Assembly: GCA_964036665.1 (NCBI GenBank)
Contig: OZ038527.1
Span: 7,017,001 to 7,081,000, forward strand
Length of the DNA: 64,000 nt
Direction: 5' to 3'
Origin: Gordius sp. MW1
Lineage: Eukaryota; Nematomorpha; Gordioida; Gordea; Gordiidae
This document shows positions 20,057 to 30,533 of the stretch, one piece after another. The position numbers and the translations under genes were made by a program. The notes under the pieces were generated by a model. The model saw only the letters and a program-made list of their open reading frames with translations. It did no database searches and was not told where the DNA came from. Every line of letters begins with the position of its first letter. Positions within the stretch are counted from its first letter, which is position 1.

Positions 20057-20488
20057 AACAAACCTTCGATCTAGCGCTAAGTCTCAATAGATCGCAGTAT
20101 GGTGGCTGCTCTAACTAAGCACAACCCGCTGACCGATACCTAGGTCGTCTGCGAATGATTTAACACCCTCGCCGTCGTCCCGAATGCTGAGCCGATCGGA
20201 ACCCGACGCTTAATCGTTAGCCGGGCTTCGAGAACGGCCATCAACTTCGAACGGACCGAGGTCACCCTCGGCCATTATACTGAGTTAATCGACTACGAGG
20301 CGCGCCGAAATATCGTTACATTTCTAGGCGGGATTCTGACTTAGAGGCGTAGTCATAATCCCTCAGATGGTAGCGTCGCGCCGTCGGCTTTTCAGCCGGA
20401 CGCCTGAACCAAATGTCTGAACCTGCGGTTCCTCTCGTACTGAGCAGGATTACTATAGCAACAACTAGTCATCAGTAGGGTAAAACTA

Positions 20489-20526
<38 letters not shown>

Positions 20527-20562
20527 TATTAGTGGGTGAACAATCCAACGCTTGGTGAATTC

Positions 20563-20593
<31 letters not shown>
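20057..20593 (-). rRNA. 28S rRNA 3'-terminal fragment (R2)
   Basis: Same extent as R1. Two bases are missing at GAGGCGTAGTC (R1 has GAGGCGTTCAGTC), and one substitution changes TTACCTTTC to TTACATTTC, which R5 shares. The sarcin-ricin loop core is intact. Broken by the insertion at 20594. Confidence 0.92.
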
Positions 20594-20594
<1 letters not shown>

Positions 20595-20604
20595 TATTCA
20601 CGTA

Positions 20605-20709
20605 GCGGCTCGTAATTCACGTACCTCCATGCTGGTGGGCCGCGGGCAACGTTGCTGAGGGAAGGGGTGAAGCATCGCCGCTCCTCTCAGCAACGGCTAA
20701 ATCGTGAAT
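20605..20709 (+). ncRNA. HDV-like ribozyme, left arm (R2)
   Basis: Identical in all paired elements to the left-arm ribozyme of R1: G-U in P1, L3 TCCATGCT. Predicted cleavage is before G20605. Confidence 0.75.
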
Positions 20710-20828
20710 CTCGGATAGTAGTCGGCAACCTTAGAAGAGCTGGTGGTTGTCGGTGAGAAGGAAAGTCCCTGGAGCCTTGCAGCCTCCTTGTGTAAAACTC
20801 TATCAAACAGCTAACGCTATTAGTAAAA

Positions 20829-21086
20829 ATGAATAAATCAACGCCAAGGCCCCGATCCAATAGTCGTGAAGGGGAAGGGCAAAAGAAAATTCGGGCGACT
20901 CGCCATAAAACAGCGCGCGGACAAGTGCAACACGATGTCGAGAAGAATCGGCTAGGCTGCTTGAACATCCGCGGCCTAGCTGATCCATTAAAGCTCAATG
21001 AACTTATTGCAATAATAAGAGAAAATCAGATCTCTGTGCTCTCGCTTACGGAGACACACCTACCAAATCAGAGCGAAGACTTTTAG
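20829..21086 (+). pseudogene. APE endonuclease N-terminal remnant, open reading frame kept (R2)
   Basis: 85 codons from ATG 20829 to TAG 21084-21086. The product has a Lys/Arg-rich first 40 residues, then LNIRGL at 45-50 and TETHLP near 74-79, the first two conserved blocks of the APE-type endonuclease of non-LTR retrotransposons. A full endonuclease is over 200 residues and is followed by reverse transcriptase, and neither is present. The frame is truncated at the inverted-repeat junction. It differs from the other four copies by TTG versus TAG at codon 45, so R2 probably shows the ancestral state. Confidence 0.75.
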
Positions 21087-21328
21087 CCGATTCTTCTCGA
21101 CATCAGGTTGTACTTCTCCGCGCGCTGCTTGTTGGCAAGTCGCCCAAATTTTCTTTAACCCTTCCCCTTCACGACTATTGGTTCGGGGCCTTCGCGCTAA
21201 TTAGTCCATTTTTATTAATTGTGATAGCTGGTTGAAAGAGTTTCACGCAGGGAGGCTGCAAGGCTCCAGGGACTTTCCTTCTCACCGACAACCACCAGCT
21301 CTTAAAAGGTTGCCGGCTACGATCCGAG

Positions 21329-21433
21329 ATTCACGATTTAGCCGTTGCTGAGAGGAGCAGCGATGCTTCGCCCCTTCTCTCAGCAACGTTGTCCGCGGCC
21401 CACCAGCGAGGAGGTACGTGAATAACGGGCCGC
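21329..21433 (-). ncRNA. HDV-like ribozyme, right arm, 28S-sense (R2)
   Basis: Same paired elements as the R1 right-arm ribozyme. The 5' G at 21433 directly follows 28S CCACAGGGAT on the minus strand. Confidence 0.8.
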
Positions 21434-21524
21434 ATCCCTGTGGTAACTTTTCTTACACCTCCCGCTTTAAACTCGAAATATCGAAAGGATCGATAGGCCA
21501 CGCTTTCACGGTGCGTATTCATAC
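21434..21524 (-). rRNA. 28S rRNA internal fragment (R2)
   Basis: About 90 nt of 28S domain V up to the insertion breakpoint; no change seen relative to R1. Confidence 0.85.
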
Positions 21525-22194
21525 TTCCTTAACGAACACATGGCCGCTGAAAAATCACGGTAATCGAATTTTCGCTACTCGCGAGGTTCTAACGTAACGT
21601 GGACACGAATTTTCACGAGCCGCCCGCCCACCGCCCGACTACGACGCGATCCGAAAATCACGGCGAGAAAGGGGTGCCCGGTACTCACTCTTTCGAAAAT
21701 CGCTGTGCTTCAATTACGCTCGAAATCGAAGCCGACTGCAAAATGGCCCATTAACGTTCTTTCTCCGACTCGAAATTGCCCATTAACGCTCTCTCTCCGA
21801 CGACTGGGACGCTTAACGCAGTGAATTAAAGATTACGTGGCAAGCAAATAATTTAATTAATACAACGAAAAACCACGTTTCGTATCTAAATTTCACTGCG
21901 TTAAAAATATCCCCACTTTAAAGGTAGGTTGACAATGGTAAACTCACTAAAATTCACGATAATACTCGAGTTGACGATGGTTTTCCTACATTTAACGTGG
22001 GGATACTGCTTTAATCGCTTCCATACGCGATTATAGCAGGAGGAGGGATGCCCCACACACATACAGATTATCACACTACACGTTAAATTGCAGTACCACC
22101 AATGCTACAACGCTATATCAACGCATTACTGCAATAACAACGTATCTCACTTTTTCACACAACACCACCTCCTCATATAAGGTTGATGAGAATA
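21525..22194. other. Hairpin-rich segment (R2), joined directly to X
   Basis: All four stem-loops described for R1 are kept (first arm at 21813). It ends GAGAATA and continues straight into GAAAGTACCCC, giving the empty site for insertion G. Confidence 0.65.
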
Positions 22195-24279
22195 GAAAGT
22201 ACCCCGTCCGTTTTGGCACAAAATTGGTGCACTAACTGACGCCATTGTGATCTTTAGTTAATTAAATCGCCATAACTTCGTCCGTAATAGGAATTTTGAC
22301 GCGAAACTTCTAGGATTGGTCGGGACGGATGTCTGTCAACTAAATCACGTGACAAATCAAACTTTTGACTCCACTAGGAAAATTTATATGAAAATTAAAT
22401 TTTAAGCTATTTTTACCTTTTTGACCACCCAGAATTCGTTAAAAATATATTTTTACCACCCAGGTCGCTTTCTAATCACGTGATCTAACTACCGTTTACT
22501 CCACTAGGTATGAAATTAATTCTAAATTATTTTTTTTGGCAAAACAAGTTTTTAGGTATTTTGGCCGCCATTTTTTCCGGGTGGGCAGTATTCATCCAAA
22601 ATATATTTTTGGGCATCTCCTAGGTCGGCGCCATCTACCTATAAAAAAATTTTGATTTGATATTCCGGAAGTCGGCCATCTTTTTAACAAATACATTTAG
22701 GATCGTTTTTCCGCCATTAAAATGTCGATTGCGGGTCGTATGGCCCAAAAAATTTCGACGAGACCTTAATTTGTTGCCCGAGATCCGGGCTATCGAATGA
22801 GAAAGAGAAATTCAGCCATCTACGCAGTTCCGCCATTTTATACGCCATTTTGTTTTTTAAAAACGGTGGAATATTCTAGAACGTCCGCCTTTAAGACCGT
22901 TTTAGAAGGCCTGAACCTTAATCATTTTTAACGAATTTGGTTTTATAAACAGTTCTAACCTCGAGCTACCTAAATATAACAATTTTATGGATTATTAATT
23001 AGTTATGGATGTTGAAATACATCATCTTCACGCTAAAAAATTAGAAATTTAATTAAATTAAAAGTTGTGGGCCAAAACCAAATTTTTTTCTTTTAAAGTA
23101 TTTATAAGGTTAAGGACTCACTTTAACGAGCTTTTGGGCCACTAAAGTTAACCGGAATTAATAGAGTAGCGAGTAAAACCGCTAAAAGTATATGTCAAAA
23201 TTTAATTTAATTAATATTCCTTACATTTATTTCAGAATAAAGTTTTAAAAAGTTGTTATTTCGCATCCTTAGACCCACCTAAGTTCGAATTGAAGCATAT
23301 TTCATATCATCCGCCATCTTGGATAGCTTGAAATTCTATTTCCGGTCGTCCGCCATCTTGGATTTTTTTTCCTAACCCATTTTAAACTTGTTTTAACCTT
23401 ATAAATTGATGTAAAATTGTAAAATATAACAATTTTAAGTTTATTTTGTATGATTTTCACTATAGATTTAAAAATATTATCATTTTATTGATAGTTGATA
23501 AATTGATTGTTACGTAAAAATACGTTTTTAATTACGCAATAAATCCACTCTTATATAATTTTACGAGTTTTTAATGGCACAATTTATTTAGTTTTTGCAC
23601 GTTTTATGCTTAGTCATTGTATTTTAAGAGAGAACTGTCTCAATTATTGCTGAGTCATGATTATATAACTATTTTAAAACCTTTTATCACGAATATTTAT
23701 GGTTATATTGCATATCTTATATAACTTTACGAGTTTTTAATGGCACAGTTTTTTTAATTTTTTAACAAGTTATTATTTAGCATCCTTAGACCCAGCTAAG
23801 TTCGTATTGGAGCATATTTCATATCATCCGCCATCTTGGATAGCTAGAAATTCTATTTCCGGTCGTCCGCCATCTTGGATTTTCAAACCCATTTTAAACT
23901 TGTTTTAACCTTATAAATTGATGTAAGATAGTAAAATATAACAATTTTAAGTTCATTTTGTATGATTTTCACTATATATTTAAAAATATTATCATTTTAT
24001 TGATTGTTGAGTTACGTAAAAATACGTCTTAAATTACGCAATAAATCCACTCTTATATAATTTTACGAGTTTATAATGGCACAATTTATTTAGTTTTTGC
24101 ACGTTTTATGCTTAGTCATTGTATTTTAAGGGAGAACTGTCTCAATTATTGCTGAGTCATGATTATATACCTATTTTAAAACCTTTTATTACGAATATTT
24201 ATGGTTATATTGCATTTGTTTTTGAGATTTAACCCGATATTAGTAATTTTTCTTTAATTTTTTGTGTATTTTAATTGAA
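22195..24279. repeat. Module X copy 2
   Basis: 2085 bp with the internal 512 bp duplication. It carries the markers TTTTGATTTGATATTCC (shared with X4) and GGTATGAAATTAATT, and has TTTTTTTTCCTAACCC in the first half-repeat. No genes. Confidence 0.8.
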
Positions 24280-25602
24280 TTAACACTAAATTAAATATAT
24301 TAATTCAGAATAGATCAAACTTAAAAAGGTATTTTCCTAAATAATTTAAAAGTTCAAACTTAAAAAGGTATTTTCCTAAATAATTTAAAAGTTCAAACTT
24401 AAAAAGGTATTTTCCTAAATAATTTAAAAGTCGTTTCACCATCGTCAATTAAGTCTCAATCCCTGAGGTAACTTTTCTTGCGACTCTAAGGAATTATTGG
24501 CTCTCATCGACATTTAAAACTTAAACTTTTTAATATTCAACTTTACTTTACCCAATCCTTCTCGACATATAATCCTTATAATTGCCTATTTTTCAAAGAT
24601 TAATAAAATAAATGTGTGCAGAAAAATTTATATATTTTAATAAAATCCACAAATTAACCCTCGTCAACTAAGTCTCAATCCCTAAGGTAACCATTCTTAC
24701 GCCTCCGACAATACTTTTAAGTTATAATCTTCTCGTCAACTTAAATTTACAATTTGAATGCTGAATATTCATCTCGTCAACTGTAATTTTATGTCATAAT
24801 GCACTCGCCAACTATGCTAAAATTAATAATTTTAATGCTAAATTTTCATCTCGTCAACTGAGCTTAAATTATTTATTTAGATAGTGCATTTTCATCTCGT
24901 CAACTTGACTTTTAAGTCAAAATTTTCATAAATTTATGCTGATTTTTCTTCTCGTCAACTGTACTATTATGATCTCGTCAACTAAGCAGTAATAATTTTA
25001 TAATTTCTCGTCAACTAAGTCTTTGAGTCGAAAGACTCTCGTCAATTAAGCTTAAATTCACAATATGAATGCTAAATTTTCATCTCGTCAACTAGACTTT
25101 TATGTTAAAATAGTCTCGTCAACTAAGCAGTAATAATTTTATAATTTCTCGTCAACTAAGTCTTTAAGTCGAAAGACTCTCGTCAATTAAGCTTAAATTC
25201 ACAATATGAATGCTAAATTTTCATCTCGTCAACTAGACTTTTATGTTAAAATAGTCTCGTCAACTAAGCAGTAATAATTTTATAATTTCTCGTCAACTAA
25301 GTCTTTAAGCCGAAAGACTCTCGTCAATTAAGCTTAAATTCACAATATGAATGCTAAATTTTCATCTCGTCAACTAGACTTTTATGTTAAAATAGTCTCG
25401 TCAACTAAGCTTAAAGTAATAATTTTATAATTTCTCGTCAACTATGCCTTTTAAGTCGAAAAACTCTCGTCAATTAAGCTTAAATTCACAATATGAATGC
25501 TAAATTTTCATCTCGTCAACTCGACTTTTATGTTAAAATAGTCTCGTCAACTAAGCTTAAAGTAATAATTTTATAATTTCTCGTCAACTATGCCTTTTAA
25601 GT
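24280..25602. repeat. Leader T plus truncated spacer array S
   Basis: The leader has three copies of the 39 bp repeat. The array 24973-25602 stops in the middle of a unit at CCTTTTAAGTC, where it is fused to the retrotransposon insertion of R3. No S' units and no 28S 3' end intervene. Confidence 0.85.
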
Positions 25603-26134
25603 CTCGCCATAAAACAGCGCGCGGACAAGTGCAACACGATGTCGAGAAGAATCGGCTAGGCTGCTAGAACATCCGCGGCCTAGCTGATCCATTAAAGCTC
25701 AATGAACTTATTGCAATAATAAGAGAAAATCAGATCTCTGTGCTCTCGCTTACGGAGACACACCTACCAAATCAGAGCGAAGACTTTTAGCCGATTCTTC
25801 TCGACATCAGGTTGTACTTCTCCGCGCGCTGCTTGTTGGCAAGTCGCCCAAATTTTCTTTAACCCTTCCCCTTCACGACTATTGGTTCGGGGCCTTCGCG
25901 CTAATTTGTCCATTTTTATTAATTGTGATAGCTGGTTGAAAGAGTTTTACGCAGGGAGGCTGCAAGGCTCCGACTTTCCTTCTCACCGACAACCACCAGC
26001 TCTTCTAAGGTTGCCGGCTACGATCCGAGATTCACGATTTAGCCGTTGCTGAGAGGAGCAGCGATGCTTCGCCCCTTCTCTCAGCAACGTTGTCCGCGGC
26101 CCACCAGCGAGGAGGTACGTGAATAACGGGCCGC
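25603..26134. mobile_element. Truncated inverted-repeat insertion (R3), left arm mostly deleted
   Basis: Begins TCGCCATAAAACAGC, which is position 10957 of R1. The left ribozyme, 5' UTR, start codon and entire 28S 3' end are lost; the loop and right arm (25788-26134) remain. The endonuclease frame has TAG at 25665. The right arm carries a deletion in GGCTCCGACTTTCC shared with R5. The junction shows only 2-3 bases of shared sequence (GTC/CTC). Confidence 0.8.
26030..26134 (-). ncRNA. HDV-like ribozyme, right arm, 28S-sense (R3)
   Basis: All stems are intact although the opposite arm is gone, so this copy cannot form the long arm-to-arm duplex. It abuts 28S at 26135. Confidence 0.8.
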
Positions 26135-26225
26135 ATCCCTGTGGTAACTTTTCTTACACCTCCCGCTTTAAACTCGAAATATCGAAAGGATCGATAGGCC
26201 ACGCTTTCACGGTGCGTATTCATAC
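26135..26225 (-). rRNA. 28S rRNA internal fragment (R3)
   Basis: The only 28S sequence left in this unit, as its 3' portion was removed by the junction at 25602. Confidence 0.85.
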
Positions 26226-26895
26226 TTCCTTAACGAACACATGGCCGCTGAAAAATCACGGTAATCGAATTTTCGCTACTCGCGAGGTTCTAACGTAACG
26301 TGGACACGAATTTTCACGAGCCGCCCGCCCACCGCCCGACTACGACGCGATCCGAAAATCACGGCGAGAAAGGGGTGCCCGGTACTCACTCTTTCGAAAA
26401 TCGCTGTGCTTCAATTACGCTCGAAATCGAAGCCGACTGCAAAATGGCCCATTAACGTTCTTTCTCCGACTCGAAATTGCCCATTAACGCTCTCTCTCCG
26501 ACGACTGGGACGCTTAACGCAGTGAATTAAAGATTACGTGGCAAGCAAATAATTTAATTAATACAACGAAAAACCACGTTTCGTATCTAAATTTCACTGC
26601 GTTAAAAATATCCCCACTTTAAAGGTAGGTTGACAATGGTAAACTCACTAAAATTCACGATAATACTCGAGTTGACGATGGTTTTCCTACATTTAACGTG
26701 GGGATACTGCTTTAATCGCTTCCATACGCGATTATAGCAGGAGGAGGGATGCCCCACACACATACAGATTATCACACTACACGTTAAATTGCAGTACCAC
26801 CAATGCTACAACGCTATATCAACGCATTACTGCAATAACAACGTATCTCACTTTTTCACACAACACCACCTCCTCATATAAGGTTGATGAGAATA
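26226..26895. other. Hairpin-rich segment (R3)
   Basis: As in R2, without insertion G. Four stem-loops are conserved. Confidence 0.65.
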
Positions 26896-28981
26896 GAAAG
26901 TACCCAGTCCGTTTTGGCACAAAATTGGTGCACTAACTGACGCCATTGTGATCTTTAATTAATTAAATCGCCATAACTTCGTCCGTAATAGGAATTTTGA
27001 CGCGAAACTTCTAGGATTGGTCGGGACGGATGTCTGTCAACTAAATCACGTGACAAATCAAACTTTTGACTCCACTAGGAAAATTTATATGAAAATTAAA
27101 TTTTAAGCTATTTTTACCTTTTTGACCACCCAGAATTCGTTAAAAATATATTTTTACCACCCAGGTCGCTTTCTAATCACGTGATCTAACTACCGTTTAC
27201 TCCACTAGGTATAAAATTAATTCTAAATTATTTTTTTTGGCAAAACAAGTTTTTAGGTATTTTGGCCGCCATTTTTTTCCGGGTGGGCAGTATTCATCCA
27301 AAATATATTTTTGGGCATCTCCTAGGTCGGCGCCATCTACCTATAAAAAAATTTTGAGTTGATATTCCGGAAGTCGGCCATCTTTTTAACAAATACATTT
27401 AGGATCGTTTTTCCGCCATTAAAATGTCGATTGCGGGTCGTATGGCCCAAAAAATTTCGACGAGACCTTAATTTGTTGCCCGAGATCCGGGCTATCGAAT
27501 GAGAAAGAGAAATTCAGCCATCTACGCAGTTCCGCCATTTTATACGCCATTTTGTTTTTTAAAAACGGTGGAATATTCTAGAACGTCCGCCTTTAAGACC
27601 GTTTTAGAAGGCCTGAACCTTAATCATTTTTAACGAATTTGGTTTTATAAACAGTTCTAACCTCGAGCTACCTAAATATAACAATTTTATGGATTATTAA
27701 TTAGTTATGGATGTTGAAATACATCATCTTCACGCTAAAAAATTAGAAATTTAATTAAATTAAAAGTTGTGGGCCAAAACCAAATTTTTTTCTTTTAAAG
27801 TATTTATAAGGTTAAGGACTCACTTTAACGAGCTTTTGGGCCACTAAAGTTAACCGGAATTAATAGAGTAGCGAGTAAAACCGCTAAAAGTATATGTCAA
27901 AATTTAATTTAATTAATATTCCTTACATTTATTTCAGAATAAAGTTTTAAAAAGTTGTTATTTCGCATCCTTAGACCCACCTAAGTTCGAATTGAAGCAT
28001 ATTTCATATCATCCGCCATCTTGGATAGCTTGAAATTCTATTTCCGGTCGTCCGCCATCTTGGATTTTTTTTCCTAACCCATTTTAAACTTGTTTTAACC
28101 TTATAAATTGATGTAAAATTGTAAAATATAACAATTTTAAGTTTATTTTGTATGATTTTCACTATAGATTTAAAAATATTATCATTTTATTGATAGTTGA
28201 TAAATTGATTGTTACGTAAAAATACGTTTTTAATTACGCAATAAATCCACTCTTATATAATTTTACGAGTTTTTAATGGCACAATTTATTTAGTTTTTGC
28301 ACGTTTTATGCTTAGTCATTGTATTTTAAGAGAGAACTGTCTCAATTATTGCTGAGTCATGATTATATAACTATTTTAAAACCTTTTATCACGAATATTT
28401 ATGGTTATATTGCATATCTTATATAACTTTACGAGTTTTTAATGGCACAGTTTTTTTAATTTTTTAACAAGTTATTATTTAGCATCCTTAGACCCAGCTA
28501 AGTTCGTATTGGAGCATATTTCATATCATCCGCCATCTTGGATAGCTAGAAATTCTATTTCCGGTCGTCCGCCATCTTGGATTTTCAAACCCATTTTAAA
28601 CTTGTTTTAACCTTATAAATTGATGTAAGATAGTAAAATATAACAATTTTAAGTTCATTTTGTATGATTTTCACTATATATTTAAAAATATTATCATTTT
28701 ATTGATTGTTGAGTTACGTAAAAATACGTCTTAAATTACGCAATAAATCCACTCTTATATAATTTTACGAGTTTATAATGGCACAATTTATTTAGTTTTT
28801 GCACGTTTTATGCTTAGTCATTGTATTTTAAGGGAGAACTGTCTCAATTATTGCTGAGTCATGATTATATACCTATTTTAAAACCTTTTATTACGAATAT
28901 TTATGGTTATATTGCATTTGTTTTTGAGATTTAACCCGATATTAGTAATTTTTCTTTAATTTTTTGTGTATTTTAATTGAA
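26896..28981. repeat. Module X copy 3
   Basis: Carries GGTATAAAATTAATT and TTTTGAGTTGATATTCC, both shared with X5, and a private change AAGTACCCAGTCC near the start. No genes. Confidence 0.8.
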
Positions 28982-30533
28982 TTAACACTAAATTAAATAT
29001 ATTAATTCAGAATAGATCAAACTTAAAAAGGTATTTTCCTAAATAATTTAAAAGTTCAAACTTAAAAAGGTATTTTCCTAAATAATTTAAAAGTTCAAAC
29101 TTAAAAAGGTATTTTCCTAAATAATTTAAAAGTCGTTTCACCATCGTCAATTAAGTCTCAATCCCTGAGGTAACTTTTCTTGCGACTCTAAGGAATTATT
29201 GGCTCTCATCGACATTTAAAACTTAAACTTTTTAATATTCAACTTTACTTTACCCAATCCTTCTCGACATATAATCCTTATAATTGCCTATTTTTCAAAG
29301 ATTAATAAAATAAATGTGTGCAGAAAAATTTATATATTTTAATAAAATCCACAAATTAACCCTCGTCAACTAAGTCTCAATCCCTAAGGTAACCATTCTT
29401 ACGCCTCCGACAATACTTTTAAGTTATAATCTTCTCGTCAACTTAAATTTACAATTTGAATGCTGAATATTCATCTCGTCAACTGTAATTTTATGTCATA
29501 ATGCACTCGCCAACTATGCTAAAATTAATAATTTTAATGCTAAATTTTCATCTCGTCAACTGAGCTTAAATTATTTATTTAGATAGTGCATTTTCATCTC
29601 GTCAACTTGACTTTTAAGTCAAAATTTTCATAAATTTATGCTGATTTTTCTTCTCGTCAACTGTACTATTATGATCTCGTCAACTAAGCAGTAATAATTT
29701 TATAATTTCTCGTCAACTAAGTCTTTGAGTCGAAAGACTCTCGTCAATTAAGCTTAAATTCACAATATGAATGCTAAATTTTCATCTCGTCAACTAGACT
29801 TTTATGTTAAAATAGTCTCGTCAACTAAGCAGTAATAATTTTATAATTTCTCGTCAACTAAGTCTTTAAGTCGAAAGACTCTCGTCAATTAAGCTTAAAT
29901 TCACAATATGAATGCTAAATTTTCATCTCGTCAACTAGACTTTTATGTTAAAATAGTCTCGTCAACTAAGCAGTAATAATTTTATAATTTCTCGTCAACT
30001 AAGTCTTTAAGCCGAAAGACTCTCGTCAATTAAGCTTAAATTCACAATATGAATGCTAAATTTTCATCTCGTCAACTAGACTTTTATGTTAAAATAGTCT
30101 CGTCAACTAAGCTTAAAGTAATAATTTTATAATTTCTCGTCAACTATGCCTTTTAAGTCGAAAAACTCTCGTCAATTAAGCTTAAATTCACAATATGAAT
30201 GCTAAATTTTCATCTCGTCAACTCGACTTTTATGTTAAAATAGTCTCGTCAACTAAGCTTAAAGTAATAATTTTATAATTTCTCGTCAACTATGCCTTTT
30301 AAGTCGAAAAACTCTCGTCAATTAAGCTTAAATTCACAATATGAATGCTAAATTTTCATCTCGTCAACTGGACTTTTATGTTAAAATAGTCTCGTCAACT
30401 AAGCTTAAAGTAATAATTTTATAATTTCTCGTCAACTATGCCTTTTAAGTCGAAAAACTCTCGTCAATTAAGCTTAAATTCACAATAGGAAATGCTAAAT
30501 TTTCATCTCGTCAACTGGACTTTTATGTTAAAA
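28982..30533. repeat. Leader T (three 39 bp repeats) plus spacer array S before P3
   Basis: The array runs 29676-30533 with six units, three of the 141 bp type and then three of the longer type. It ends with the AATAGGAAATGC variant beside P3, the same order as before P2, P4, P5, P6 and P7. Confidence 0.85.

Larger units (their letters stand above)
20594..21433. mobile_element. Inverted-repeat retrotransposon insertion in 28S (R2)
   Basis: Arms are 20605-20954 and 21084-21433, with the loop between. This is the copy in which the endonuclease remnant stays open. The right arm keeps CACGACTATTGG, lacking the 2 bp deletion of R1 and R4, and has AAAA in place of TCTA near 21304. Confidence 0.8.
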
